Below, piece after piece: positions 1 through 8,836 of a DNA stretch of 41,596 bases. The notes under the pieces are model-generated. The model was not told the DNA's origin. It saw only the letters and a list, made by a program, of their open reading frames with translations, and made no database searches. The translations under genes were made by a program, and so were the position numbers. Origin of the DNA: Myxococcota bacterium (GTDB lineage: Bacteria; Myxococcota_A; UBA796; JAJRTE01); contig JAJRTE010000113.1 in NCBI GenBank assembly GCA_024278455.1, positions 1 through 41,596 of the forward strand, given 5' to 3'. How positions within the stretch are numbered: the stretch's first letter is position 1; each line of letters begins with the position of its first letter.

Positions 1-20
1 CCGGCGTACGACGCACGGAT

Positions 21-167
21 CTACTTCTTCCGCGAGAACTCGGTGACCCGACGTTTCCCGGCTGTGCCGCATTCGGGGCAGGGCGCCTTCTTCGTCGCGT
101 CGATCCGCGGCCTGCGGAGCTCGAACTCGGCCTGGCACGCGGTGCAGACATACTGGTAGATCGGCAT
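21..167 (-). CDS. FmdB-type small zinc-ribbon protein
   Basis: This 48-residue protein starts MPIYQYVC and carries two CxxC knuckles (CTAC near residue 8, CPEC near residue 28), the layout of the FmdB/CxxC_CXXC_SSSS putative regulatory zinc-ribbon family. Members bind one zinc; their cellular role is poorly defined (putative transcriptional regulators). The ATG at 167 is chosen because family members begin MPxYxYxC and a GAGAGG-like ribosome site lies just upstream; an in-frame extension to 254 has no family counterpart. The C-terminus is basic (FSRKK). It stands alone, diverging from a long low-information region. The family call is firm and the function is not. Confidence 0.8.
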   Translation of the reverse strand: MPIYQYVCTACQAEFELRRPRIDATKKAPCPECGTAGKRRVTEFSRKK

Positions 168-317
168 GTCAGTACCCTCTCTTCCTGAAACACATGATGA
201 CGCAATGCTACCAGCCCAGCCGGCCCCGGTCATTGCCGAACTGCCGATTATCAAGAAGAATTGAAGCCCCGCACCGGCGGATTCCCGGCCGCCGCACTGG
301 AGGGTCGACCTCCGGGC

Positions 318-390
318 GACCGTGCCGGCGGTCCGGGAGCGTCACGCAGACTCTGCGAGCGCCGCGAAGATTTCGAACGTCAGTACTGCA
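318..390. repeat. Dispersed repeat A, copy 1
   Basis: This 73-nt segment aligns without gaps to 25965-26037, with about 62 of 73 positions identical by hand; most differences are transitions. Weaker similarity continues leftward to about 290 (shared TGGAGGGTCGA). Read on the minus strand, both copies can encode a tail resembling FEIxAALAES followed by a stop, and the identity continues past that stop, so the conserved unit is DNA rather than a conserved protein end. Its nature (MITE-like element, remnant of a longer element, or shared regulatory segment) is unknown. Confidence 0.65.
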
Positions 391-738
391 AACCGCCCCC
401 GGAAGGCCTCCACCCCAGCCCGAACCCGGTCTCCGAGACCGAATGCGCCTTGAAAAACACGCTTCCGAGCAGTAATCTCCATGGCCGTTTCGATATCCTC
501 CGTGTACCTGAGATTCCTGGGGCTGCTCAGAACTTCCGTTGGATACCGGTCTTCACTGGCCCTCATCGGTTACGGCTGCATTGCTGGCTGCCCAGGCATA
601 CGGACTATTGTGGAATGAGCCCGCCCGGAACGAGCAAGTGAAACAAGATCGAGCACCCTCTGGAGATACGGAAGTGCTCCCCGTGAATATGAGATCGGAA
701 CTCTTGAGATAGGTGTAAGTGGTTTCCGACGATGGCCC

Positions 739-802
739 CTGGGGCTCGCGCAGGCACCGGTTCACAGGACCGGGAGCGCCGACGCGCCCGCCCGGCAACG
801 CG
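739..802 (-). repeat. Dispersed repeat B, copy 1
   Basis: The minus strand of this segment aligns ungapped over 64 nt with 41533-41596, with about 49 identities by hand. The shared core is TTGCCGGGCGGGCGC. The second copy runs into the right edge of the window, so the true repeat may be longer. It lies in intergenic debris here, with no inverted ends or target duplication evident. Confidence 0.55.
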
Positions 803-886
803 AATGGGCGGGATGCAGGCGCCCTCTCATCCCGTCGCAGTTCTTCTTGCGCGGCCCCTCAGGATGTCGAGCCGCATCGGAAATGG

Positions 887-1228
887 TCATGAGCTGAGAA
901 GGTCGGGGACGTACCGCTCGACCGCTCTGGTGTGGTATCGATGCGGCTTTGAAGACCACCGCCACGCGGGACGATCTGTGGTCGCCCCGAGACTGCCCGG
1001 GGAGCTACCGCAAACCGGGCAGCAAGGCCGCTCTCGGTCCTGGATGATCGTGAAAACGAGTCTGCCGTCCACGAACCCGGTCCTCATGCAGCGGTAACCG
1101 GTGGTTCTGGATGGGGATGCAAGAGGCTCGTGAGATGCCCTGGTCTCCTCTGGATTTGCTGGAACGGGTCGAGACGCGCATCTCCTCACCTTCGAGATTC
1201 TTCCTTCCCGCGTATGCATTTCCAGCAT
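887..1228 (-). pseudogene. Possible decayed ISL3-like transposase N-terminus
   Basis: The minus strand has an open frame whose second half contains RLVFTIIQDRERPCCPVCGS followed about 25 residues later by HTRAVERYVPDL. ISL3-family transposases start with a similar beta-strand, a CPxCG zinc knuckle and an HSRYxRxxxDLP segment. Here the distance between the parts is too long and the frame stops soon afterwards, with no DDE catalytic region following. It could equally be a chance frame or the remnant of another zinc-ribbon protein. The surrounding DNA also carries dispersed repeats, which fits an element graveyard. Confidence 0.25.
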
Positions 1229-1316
1229 GTACCATTATGAACCGGTGGCGGCCCTCGAGTCGCCGATAGCGTCTCTTGCTGGTTCGCTCGCCTCCATCGA
1301 AGTCGGATCCCCCAAC

Positions 1317-2741
1317 ATGGAATCATCAGCCCGGAACACATCAACCGCGCGCAAGGTCATGTACCTGCCGGTCGAGGTCATGCACCGGGCATTCGATTCC
1401 CGCCTTCTGCTGGCCTGCCACGCCGCCGCCCGCGGCTACGCGGCCGTTCTCGGCGCGAAGTCGAAGATTGCGAAGCTCGCCGCAAACGCTCCCCCCGGTA
1501 TCGTGATCGAGAAGAGCATCGTCCCCGAGCAGACCAAAACGCTCGAGTACCTCCGCGGCCGGGGCCACCAGATCGTCTGTCTGGATGAAGAAGGGGATGG
1601 CTGCCGGAGGCGGTCCCTCTACCAGGGGCGACGGCTCTCCAGGGAGACCACCGCGGCCACGGACACGTTCGCGGCTCTGGGTGAACTGCATCGGGAAGTG
1701 GTGCTCGAGGCACACCCGGATCTGGAACCGAGGACACTCGTAACCGGCAATCCGCGCATCGATCTCTGGAGCCGGCCGTTCCGGGAGATCTACCGGGACC
1801 AGGCCGATGCCATCCGGGCGCGCCACGGCGACTACATCCTGCTGCCCTCCAATTTCAAGGGAACCAGGAGCCACATCCGCGGGCTCGACTTCCTGATGGC
1901 TCTTGGCGTGGCGAACGACCCCGAGAACACGCGCAGGAACCAGGAGTATCTCGCGCAGCACATCGAACGGCTCGACGTCATGTTCGATGAGTTCACTGCC
2001 CTGATCCCGGTCCTGGCCGCGTCGTTTCCCGATCACACCATCCTCATCCGCCCGCACCCGACGGAGCGGGCCGGACCCTGGCGTGAGGCCTCCGGCGGTC
2101 TCCCGAACGTCGTGGTCGAGTACGACGGCGTCGTCACCCCCTACATCATGGGCGCGGACTGCCTGCTCCATCACGGCTGCACCACCGGCATGGAGTCCTA
2201 CTTCCTCGGAACGCCGGCGGTGGCCTATCTGCCCCGCTTCGACCCCACCTTCGACGACCATCCCTCGGTGGACCTCTCCCAGCGCGCCCATTCCGTGGAA
2301 GAGACCCTGGAGAAGATCCGGATCGCCCTCGATGGCCGCCACTCCCCTCCGGAATCGGCCCGGGCGGTGCTCGACCGCGAGATTGCGGTCCACGAAGACC
2401 GGACCGCCTGCACCGCCATCATCGATGCCGTCGAGATGCTGCATCCCGCCCCGGTCGAGTTCGACCCGGCCACCTTCGCGGCCGGACACGGCCAGGAAAG
2501 GGGGGTGGAAAACAACCGGACGCCAGGTCTGTTCGGGCGCCTGAGGCGAGCCCTCGGGCAGAGGATCGGCGCTCCTCATGCGGACGACGAAATCTCGGAG
2601 TTGTACCGGCAGCGGAAGTGGCCCGGCACCTCACTCGAGGAGGTCCGCCGGAAGATCGACGGCTATGCCGCGGTGGACCCCCGCTTCCGCCACCTCGAAT
2701 CGGCGAGCCTCGGGGAGAAGCTCTTCTGCGTCTGGCGGTGA
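1317..2741 (+). CDS. Surface carbohydrate biosynthesis-type protein
   Basis: This 474-residue cytoplasmic protein shows features I associate with proteins annotated as surface carbohydrate biosynthesis proteins. Near the start is YLPVEVMHRAFDSRLLLA, then GHQIVCLDEEG, TGNPRIDLW, HTILIRPHPTE and a GADCLLHHGCTTGMESYFLGTPAVAY segment (read in two parts). The late HHGCTTxxE block resembles the donor-binding end of GT-B, CDP-glycerophosphotransferase-like or LpxB-like glycosyltransferases, so a sugar- or phosphosugar-transfer role is plausible. The start is uncertain: ATGs at 1227, 1317 and 1359 are in frame and none has a clear ribosome site; 1359 would remove nothing conserved. The C-terminal 80 residues are variable. 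It converges on the CRISPR effector operon and is probably unrelated to it. Confidence 0.65.
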   Translation: MESSARNTSTARKVMYLPVEVMHRAFDSRLLLACHAAARGYAAVLGAKSKIAKLAANAPPGIVIEKSIVPEQTKTLEYLRGRGHQIVCLDEEGDGCRRRSLYQGRRLSRETTAATDTFAALGELHREVVLEAHPDLEPRTLVTGNPRIDLWSRPFREIYRDQADAIRARHGDYILLPSNFKGTRSHIRGLDFLMALGVANDPENTRRNQEYLAQHIERLDVMFDEFTALIPVLAASFPDHTILIRPHPTERAGPWREASGGLPNVVVEYDGVVTPYIMGADCLLHHGCTTGMESYFLGTPAVAYLPRFDPTFDDHPSVDLSQRAHSVEETLEKIRIALDGRHSPPESARAVLDREIAVHEDRTACTAIIDAVEMLHPAPVEFDPATFAAGHGQERGVENNRTPGLFGRLRRALGQRIGAPHADDEISELYRQRKWPGTSLEEVRRKIDGYAAVDPRFRHLESASLGEKLFCVWR

Positions 2742-2757
2742 GCCGAATCGCGGCAGA

Positions 2758-2787
2758 GTCAGGCAGCACGCGAAGGCGCGGCCTGAC
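2758..2787. terminator. Hairpin between convergent genes
   Basis: GTCAGGC (2758-2764) pairs with GCCTGAC (2781-2787), and an inner CGCG-AAGG-CGCG (2769-2780) forms a tetraloop hairpin. It sits 16 nt after the plus-strand stop and 20 nt beyond the end of the last CRISPR effector gene, where a two-way terminator would be expected. No T-tract follows on either strand, so this is inferred from position and structure. Confidence 0.5.
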
Positions 2788-2807
2788 GCAGCGACCGGCG
2801 ACGGTGG

Positions 2808-5369
2808 CTACCCAGTGTTCCCAACGTCTCGAATCCAGTCCAGCAGAGCCTGCCAGCGAGCCTGGTTCTCCATCGCTTCCCTGGCCGTGGAAGCCAGTCG
2901 CACCTTCAGTTCAGCGTGCCTCTTCTCGATCGCCTCCTTCTTCTTCCTCCACCGCTTAAATGGCTTGCTCCTCCTGTTCTTCGGCTTGGGGCCCAGACCG
3001 GAGAAGTCGGGCTCGTCGGGAAGCTCAATCGGATCGGCTTCCGAATCCAGGCGCAGCTCGATTTCCTGCACGGCCTGGGCGAACGCCGTGGCCAATTCGG
3101 ACTTCCACACCCGGGCATCCGGCTCCTCCCTCGGAAGCGCCTCCCTGGCCCGCGCCAGAAGCCACTCCACCTGCTCTCCCACAGGACTCGCCAGGATGTC
3201 CCGAAGATCTTCCCGCAGGCGCCCACGTACCCCAAGAGCCTCACGACGAGCCTCCTCCTTCGCCCGCAGCCGCTCCTTCTCGCGCGTTTTCCCCTCCGCC
3301 GCCCGCTCCAGCCACTGCTGCTCGGCTGTCCAGCGGCGCGGGAAGCGCTCCCGGTCGCTCTTGATTTCGACCGGCAGATCGACATACGGGGGAAGAAGCT
3401 CTCCTGTACGTTTGGCACCCGAGAATTCGTTCTGCGCCGGTAAATCACCGAGAGTCATGTACTGGAGGTTATGACCCGCTGCCTTGGCGGGATCGGCCAT
3501 GGCTCGAAGCTGGAAGAGTTGCGGGGACTCCATCCACCCCCCCGACTCCTCCAATTCATCCTCCATGTGATTCACAAACTCTTGCACAAGATTCTGGAGC
3601 GACCAGGGCTCGCCACCAGCCAGAGATCGGACTTCGCTGGCCGTAACTGCAAGACTCACCGCCCCGTAGCCGAATGGACGGGCATAGCCGAGGGAATGCA
3701 GGTGCTCCACCTGTTGCTCGGGACGCTTGCCGAAGTCCAGACACCACAGGATCGCTCCCAGTTCCATGGGGCGCAGGTTGTGGAAGCGGATGCGGCCTCG
3801 GAACCGACTGCCTGCTCCCAGGCCTTGCCAGGTGGTCGTCACCGCAGCTTCCCCGGGCGACGAAACACGAGTTTCGAGCCCGACCGGATACCGCTTCCAG
3901 CCCCTGGGCTCCGCTTCCGGCTGCATCAGGGTCTGGTACTTGATCCCCCGATTCACTCTTACGCGGTGCTCGAGTCCATCTCGTACCGGCTCCTGGTCCA
4001 TGTAGCAGGGATAGTAGGTAGGCTTCGGACTGCCCAGAACTCCTGCCTGCTCAGGTACGAGGTCACCGCCATCCACCAGCCTGAACAACCCCACGCTCGC
4101 GCGACCGGCCAAGCCGGCTCCTCCGCTCTTGTGGCTTCGCACATAGCCGAAGATCGCTTCCGCGAAATCGACCGGGGTCTCCGCTCCGGTGCATTTCTTT
4201 CCCGGGTCGGGATGATGGTCGATGGAAGCGTGGGCGATTGTGTCGCCGACAGTGTGGTCGTAGGCGAGTCTGAACATCTGGGTCAGGCCGAAGCAGCGAA
4301 GTTCGCTGGTCCCCTCCCTGAACAGGTAGAAGACCGGAACCCGTTTCCCCTTCGCCTTTTCTTTCAGCCAGGGGCGTAAGTACTCCCACTCGGGATTGGG
4401 CTGGTCCAGCCCCTGGTGGCGCTCTCCCTGCGTATTGCTGTGAATGATCTCGAATCCGTCGCGAAGCTCCCTGGAGACAGGAATAGGTCGTGGTCTCTTA
4501 CTCTCCTCATACTCGTAGAAGATGAACTCGCGGTGCTTCCCCGAAGGGGCGAACCCGTGGTTGCCCTTCCCCACCAGCCTCTTGTTTGGACTGCCCTGTC
4601 CAGTGAGAACCAGCTGTCCGGCATGGGTTCCCTTGCCCAGCTTGCTCGCCTGATTGAAGAGCAGGTACTTGTTGAGACCCTTGGGTGCCTTTCCAGGGGA
4701 AGCGTGCGCCGTGGCACTCTCCTCTGGCGTGAATTCGACTTCGAGGGGTGTTCCTGCTTTCAGCCAGGCCTCGTATTTTCGGGGAAGGCGACCGTCATCC
4801 TGCCTGCCGGAGGTGAAGCACTGCTCAAGGGATCGGCGGGCTTCTTCTCCGCCCGCGCCCGCAGCGAGGAAGGTGAGCAACTCCTCCTGCTCGATGCGGC
4901 AAACCCGGCAAGGCTGTATCTCCCACTCCCCCTCCCCATTTACACGCAGCCAGCCGGGCCGTGTCTTGGGGAAGAAGGCGGTTTTTCCACCCTCCATTTT
5001 CTTCCCGTCGGACATGTGAATACCGTAGATCGCCCGGCCACCTCCGGTCAAATCGCGGACGGCGTACGGCCGGTCCCAGTCGACAAACTGGAACTTCCCG
5101 AACGTTGCGATCTCCAGGACATTGCGAAGCATCCCCTTGACCGAGGTACCCGGAATGGCCGACTTGCCGTCCGGCGTCGAGAAGGGCTGTACGCGCTGGT
5201 TCTCGTGGACGCCGCCAACACAGAGGGGCGTCCGGGCCACCAGGTCCACGTCGAGCCATCCGCTGATCCCGTCGCAGAAGGGAACATCGTGGCTGATCCG
5301 GTCAGCCCATGGAACTCGAACGACCTTCGCGCTCAGAGGAACGAAGTTGTAGGGGGCATGGACGGTCAT
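2808..5369 (-). CDS. Type III-D RAMP, TIGR03986-like (Cas7 with insertion)
   Basis: This 853-residue protein opens PYNFVPL, then IPGTSVKGMLRN (residues 72-83) and ISHDVPF, the signature of the TIGR03986 CRISPR RAMP family. In type III-D complexes this family acts as a large Cas7-type backbone subunit. Glycine-rich RAMP segments recur (GAGLAGRASVGLFRLV, then YARPFGYGAVSLAV), pointing to more than one ferredoxin-like fold. The last 170 or so residues are a charged, largely helical tail full of K/R/E runs (for example REKERLRAKEEARRE and KRWRKKKEAIEKRHAE), making it longer than usual for the family as I know it. The ATG at 5369 follows the upstream TGA by one base. It is the last gene of the effector operon. 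The family is well supported; the position in the complex is inferred. Confidence 0.85.
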   Translation of the reverse strand: MTVHAPYNFVPLSAKVVRVPWADRISHDVPFCDGISGWLDVDLVARTPLCVGGVHENQRVQPFSTPDGKSAIPGTSVKGMLRNVLEIATFGKFQFVDWDRPYAVRDLTGGGRAIYGIHMSDGKKMEGGKTAFFPKTRPGWLRVNGEGEWEIQPCRVCRIEQEELLTFLAAGAGGEEARRSLEQCFTSGRQDDGRLPRKYEAWLKAGTPLEVEFTPEESATAHASPGKAPKGLNKYLLFNQASKLGKGTHAGQLVLTGQGSPNKRLVGKGNHGFAPSGKHREFIFYEYEESKRPRPIPVSRELRDGFEIIHSNTQGERHQGLDQPNPEWEYLRPWLKEKAKGKRVPVFYLFREGTSELRCFGLTQMFRLAYDHTVGDTIAHASIDHHPDPGKKCTGAETPVDFAEAIFGYVRSHKSGGAGLAGRASVGLFRLVDGGDLVPEQAGVLGSPKPTYYPCYMDQEPVRDGLEHRVRVNRGIKYQTLMQPEAEPRGWKRYPVGLETRVSSPGEAAVTTTWQGLGAGSRFRGRIRFHNLRPMELGAILWCLDFGKRPEQQVEHLHSLGYARPFGYGAVSLAVTASEVRSLAGGEPWSLQNLVQEFVNHMEDELEESGGWMESPQLFQLRAMADPAKAAGHNLQYMTLGDLPAQNEFSGAKRTGELLPPYVDLPVEIKSDRERFPRRWTAEQQWLERAAEGKTREKERLRAKEEARREALGVRGRLREDLRDILASPVGEQVEWLLARAREALPREEPDARVWKSELATAFAQAVQEIELRLDSEADPIELPDEPDFSGLGPKPKNRRSKPFKRWRKKKEAIEKRHAELKVRLASTAREAMENQARWQALLDWIRDVGNTG

Positions 5370-5370
5370 T

Positions 5371-5850
5371 TCAATCCTCCCCGCCGGATTCGAGGCCGGC
5401 GTACCGTGCCAGAAACGGATGGAATACCTGTTCTCCGAACGCGTCCGGCACAAGCCTCCACTCGACCTCATAGACCAGTCGGCTTGTGGATTCTCCCTCG
5501 GCCATGAACCGCCTGATCGTGCCGATGGCATTCCGGTCTTCCACCCTCTTCATTCGACTCACGCGCCAACGACCCGATCCAAGGTGGCGCAGGTGGAGGC
5601 TCTCCCCACCCTGAAGGAGGAACTCCCCGTCCAGGGGTGGGGCATCGGAACGAATCAGGGCCTTATCATCGGCCAGCAGAGTGACCTGATCGGTAACACA
5701 GAGCCATCCGTCCCGCACGCGCAGGTCAACGAGGTATTTCCAGACCCGGTCCGCCCCGTTCAGGATCGCGCTCTCTTCCTCGATCCGAAACCCCTGAATG
5801 TCCGGGATCATCCCCAGCAGGTCGCCCAGGTCCGCCTGCGCAAGAGTCAT
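5371..5850 (-). CDS. csx19: Csx19-like type III-D subunit
   Basis: This 159-residue protein lies between the double-Cas7 gene and the TIGR03986 RAMP gene, the place where Csx19 (TIGR03984 family) sits in type III-D loci. Supporting features are the length, the central IRRFMAEGESTSRLVYEVEWR segment (read in two parts) and the end HPFLARYAGLE, which matches the FRxF...Y...RFAGFE pattern I recall for that family. It is a structural accessory of the effector, with no catalytic motif visible. Its ATG overlaps the preceding stop (ATGA at 5847-5850), and its own stop is one base from the next ATG. The call rests as much on context as on sequence. Confidence 0.7.
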   Translation of the reverse strand: MTLAQADLGDLLGMIPDIQGFRIEEESAILNGADRVWKYLVDLRVRDGWLCVTDQVTLLADDKALIRSDAPPLDGEFLLQGGESLHLRHLGSGRWRVSRMKRVEDRNAIGTIRRFMAEGESTSRLVYEVEWRLVPDAFGEQVFHPFLARYAGLESGGED

Positions 5851-7325
5851 TTCCCACCTCCCTTGAACTCGGCCCAGACCTCGTCGAACGGTATCGGGGA
5901 CTCGAACACACCATGCCCGCGGCCGCCGCCCGAGCCCAGTTGGATTCGCCCTTCCGCCAGGTCCCGAACCGCCTCCCGAAACGAGTTACGCGTAATCTCG
6001 GGGAGATCGTCGAATCCCTCCACGCCGATGAAGACCTCGAACGGAGCGCCCCCGTAGAGCAGTCGCTCCTCGAAGAGAATGCCCGATCGTACTCCCCCGG
6101 TGAAACGGTCACTGCTGTTGTGCATCACGCGCTGGGTCCGGCCCTCCGCGTCCGCGTCCATTGGCAACCAGACATCGTCGATGTAGACTCGCCCAGCGTG
6201 ATCCTGTACGCCCAGGTCGCCCTTCGTCGAGGTGTGGATCGATCCGAACAGCGCGCGCACCGACATGTTCCCCTCTCCGGCCCACCCGGCAACAGCATCC
6301 TCGTCGGAGGCTCCGTCCGCGAAGTGTCCATTCAGCAGGTTGTCGTGAAAAGCAACCCGATGGGCCAGCGGCCCCTTGACCGCAGATCCGGGCACGTAGA
6401 GGCGAGGGGGATCGACCACGCCCTTCCCCTGGTCCCATCTGATCCGGACCTCCCGCACCGGATTGAAGTCCGGAGCCCTTGCCTCCTGCTCCCCGGACAG
6501 AAGCCAGGGCTCCCCACCTGCGAACGACCAGTAGTCGAGTGGCTGAAGTTCGAGCCGCAGCGTCCTGAACCGAGGCTTGCCGGCGCCTTGTGGCGAATTC
6601 GACGGGCATGACTCGGGATCGAAATCCAGCAGAGTGGTGGCAGGTTCATCCAGCCTCACCGGATGCCGACCAAACTCTTCCGCATCTTTCCGGTCGAAGA
6701 GGTCGAATGTGCGAATCTTGCAGCCACCGGGAACCACCCGGAAGGCCCCCATTCCGCGTCGCCCCGAGCCACCGAGCCGGGAGCCGCCACCGGCGAGGAA
6801 AGACAGCAACCAGCGAACCACTCCCTCATCGCTGTCCCGCGAGTCGGCCGGACCCTCCAGCATCATCTCGAAGGTGAAGCGATGACCGGCAGTGACGACG
6901 TCCTGGTCGAACTTCCCGCCGGTGTCCGCGGCCCCGCGATGGCTGATCCGAACGTGGTCCCGGATGGACAGGGCCAATGCGTTCTGCAGAACTTCGTCGA
7001 GGTCTTCCCTGAGCAGGAGCCCTTCCACCGGCCGATTCGAGGCATCATGGATGTGGGCCCACGTGATCCACAGCCGAGAGCCGTGGGAGTCGTCACCGGC
7101 GGTTGCGCCAAAAACGTCTTCGGCCGCCCCTGCCCCGTATTCAACCTCAAGGCCGTGACGAAGTACCCCCGCAATGCTGCTCCCCGGGACCGCCGGTAGA
7201 CCGTTTGCGTCCGTGACGGGAACGGCGTCGGAGAGGTCACTCTCCCTCCCACTCCCCACCAGAAAGGGGGTCGTGAACTCGATCGTCAGGCGCGCCACAT
7301 GGCGGAAGCGGATGAAGTCGCTCAT
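5847..7325 (-). CDS. Tandem double Cas7 (Csm3-like, Cas7-2x)
   Basis: This 492-residue protein consists of two Csm3-like RAMP units in one chain. Unit 1 (about 1-200) has VPGSSIAGVLR (46-56), a GGKFDQDVV segment and the Gly-rich GGGSRLGGSGRRGMGAF loop. Unit 2 (about 235-490) has YVPGSAVKGPL, HNSSDRFTGGVRSG and GSGGGRGHGVF. In Csm3/Cas7 the aspartate-bearing loop cuts target RNA at 6-nt intervals; the FDQD and SDRFTGG loops sit where those catalytic aspartates belong. Fused two-unit Cas7 subunits are known from type III-D/Dv effectors. Both ends overlap neighbours by ATGA, so the whole operon is translationally coupled. Confidence 0.85.
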   Translation of the reverse strand: MSDFIRFRHVARLTIEFTTPFLVGSGRESDLSDAVPVTDANGLPAVPGSSIAGVLRHGLEVEYGAGAAEDVFGATAGDDSHGSRLWITWAHIHDASNRPVEGLLLREDLDEVLQNALALSIRDHVRISHRGAADTGGKFDQDVVTAGHRFTFEMMLEGPADSRDSDEGVVRWLLSFLAGGGSRLGGSGRRGMGAFRVVPGGCKIRTFDLFDRKDAEEFGRHPVRLDEPATTLLDFDPESCPSNSPQGAGKPRFRTLRLELQPLDYWSFAGGEPWLLSGEQEARAPDFNPVREVRIRWDQGKGVVDPPRLYVPGSAVKGPLAHRVAFHDNLLNGHFADGASDEDAVAGWAGEGNMSVRALFGSIHTSTKGDLGVQDHAGRVYIDDVWLPMDADAEGRTQRVMHNSSDRFTGGVRSGILFEERLLYGGAPFEVFIGVEGFDDLPEITRNSFREAVRDLAEGRIQLGSGGGRGHGVFESPIPFDEVWAEFKGGGK

Positions 7326-8836
7326 GCCTCACCTCCCTTCCGGTGCTCCGAAAGCTCCTTGCCGGTCAATCGTGCGGTGAGAAACAGGCAGCGGATCTGA
7401 CGTGCGTCATGCCATTCCTCCCGGCCGGACCCCATCGCCATGAAGGGCCCGCTCAATTCACTCCAGAGATTCGCGCTGACACCCCGCGCGAAGACCTGCA
7501 AGCTGAGCTGCTCCTCCAGGTGAGGGCGGTGTGGACTCTGCCGTTGGAGTTCCGCGCGAATGATCCCCGAGACCCGATTCCACTGTGAGCGGGTGGGCAC
7601 ACACTGATTCGATCGGAGAAGGCGAAAGGATCGTGCGGCGAGTTCCTGTGCAGCCGCACGTGCGGTGGGAATCACCTCCTCGTGATCCTTGCGACCCTCC
7701 CGGCGACGATCGAGCCAAACCGACAGTCCGCAGGGAGGAGCGATCGGCAGCGTCTTCGCTCTCGACGCCGATACCGTTCCGGCCCCGCTGCCATTGAACG
7801 CGGGGTGGAGGGAATCGAGAAACCACGGTGCGATCCTGACCTGACCCAATCCCTCCACGCGAAACTGCCCGACCCCGCCGGCAACGCTCAGCCTTGCACT
7901 GTCGAGGTCCGCGTTCGATGATCCTTGGAAGGTCAGCACGCTCCGGCGGCAGAGCACCACGTGTTCCAGATCTCTCCGCCGCCGCTTTCCATTGAATGGA
8001 GAATACCGCCGGGTGATGACTGCGCTGCGCTCCGGGACCAGCTTCCAATCCGCGGGGAGACCAAAGTGGTCGGGCCTCGCGGTCAGGGTGGGCTCCCCGC
8101 TAACCGGGTCGAGAAGGGCGGTATCCGATGTCAGATACACCGCCACCAGCACCGCATTGGATGCTCTGTCCGGATCCTGGATCGGTTCGGTCAGTGTGCA
8201 GTGAACGCGCCCATACTCTGCACCACGGGAACGCCCCAGCCAGATCAGTTGGTCATCGAAGACGCCGCGGAGCTGCTCGACCAACTGTTCATCGACCTCA
8301 TCGTCGATCTCCACCGCCGATCTCCAGACTCGGCCAGCGGACAAGGCTTCATAACCGAACAGGCTCTCGCCCTTGGGGCACCCTCTGGTGGTCCTCTCGA
8401 TCGCCGTTTTCAGCCGGTAACTCGACGCAGGACACACCCAGTGTCCAGTCCGGGTGAAGTAGCCCTTCCGAACCTGCTTGAGGGCCTCATCTGCAGCCTG
8501 ACCTGGCGACAGGTTATTCACAGAGAAGACCCGTTCGGGTATCACTTCTTCACCGTGGATGAACTCTTCATCCTTCCGGTGTAGCCAGCCCATCGGCGCC
8601 GGGAGGGCGGGTGTGCCGTCTGGCCCCAGGGGGACCGCATCGAGGAATCGCACGCGGCCCGAGTGGAATACATCGTAGGCGTCCCGGCCCAGTTTCCGGT
8701 ATAGGCGGCCGGCCGCCACACCGAGAAAGGTTGATCCGCGAATGTAGTCCAGGGAGTGATGGACTCCGAGGGTGGCGGCTGCGGCGGTCTGGATCACTTC
8801 TGATTCGAGGTGCAGTTCGATGTCGATGCGCGTCAT
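7322..8836 (-). CDS. csx10: Csx10-type Cas5 subunit, type III-D
   Basis: This 504-residue RAMP protein starts DIELHLESEV, followed by YIRGSTFLGVAAGRLY (about 31-46), like the YIPGSxLRGxxA element of Csx10. It continues with GRSRGAEYGRV, then WKLVPERSAVITRRYSPFNG, also typical of Csx10. Csx10 is the Cas5-type subunit that grips the 5' tag of the crRNA in type III-D. The last 110 residues include PTRSQWNRVSGIIRAEL, resembling the SQWGRLR helix of Csx10 and Cas5-Cas11 fusions, so a built-in Cas11-like helical part is possible; no separate small subunit gene exists in the operon. Start and stop overlap neighbours by ATGA. Confidence 0.8.
   Translation of the reverse strand: MTRIDIELHLESEVIQTAAAATLGVHHSLDYIRGSTFLGVAAGRLYRKLGRDAYDVFHSGRVRFLDAVPLGPDGTPALPAPMGWLHRKDEEFIHGEEVIPERVFSVNNLSPGQAADEALKQVRKGYFTRTGHWVCPASSYRLKTAIERTTRGCPKGESLFGYEALSAGRVWRSAVEIDDEVDEQLVEQLRGVFDDQLIWLGRSRGAEYGRVHCTLTEPIQDPDRASNAVLVAVYLTSDTALLDPVSGEPTLTARPDHFGLPADWKLVPERSAVITRRYSPFNGKRRRRDLEHVVLCRRSVLTFQGSSNADLDSARLSVAGGVGQFRVEGLGQVRIAPWFLDSLHPAFNGSGAGTVSASRAKTLPIAPPCGLSVWLDRRREGRKDHEEVIPTARAAAQELAARSFRLLRSNQCVPTRSQWNRVSGIIRAELQRQSPHRPHLEEQLSLQVFARGVSANLWSELSGPFMAMGSGREEWHDARQIRCLFLTARLTGKELSEHRKGGEA

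Larger units (their letters stand above)
168..886. other. Non-coding or decayed stretch with repeat remnants
   Basis: No convincing gene is visible in this 0.7 kb. Short open frames on both strands are arginine/proline-rich and look like GC-driven shadows. It contains two segments with diverged copies elsewhere in the window (318-390 and 739-802, listed separately). The mix of repeats and broken frames suggests old insertion debris. Confidence 0.5.

Noticed and set aside
1341..2579. A 412-residue frame antisense to the surface-carbohydrate gene
   Set aside because: The composition is shadow-like, whereas the opposite strand has conserved motifs.
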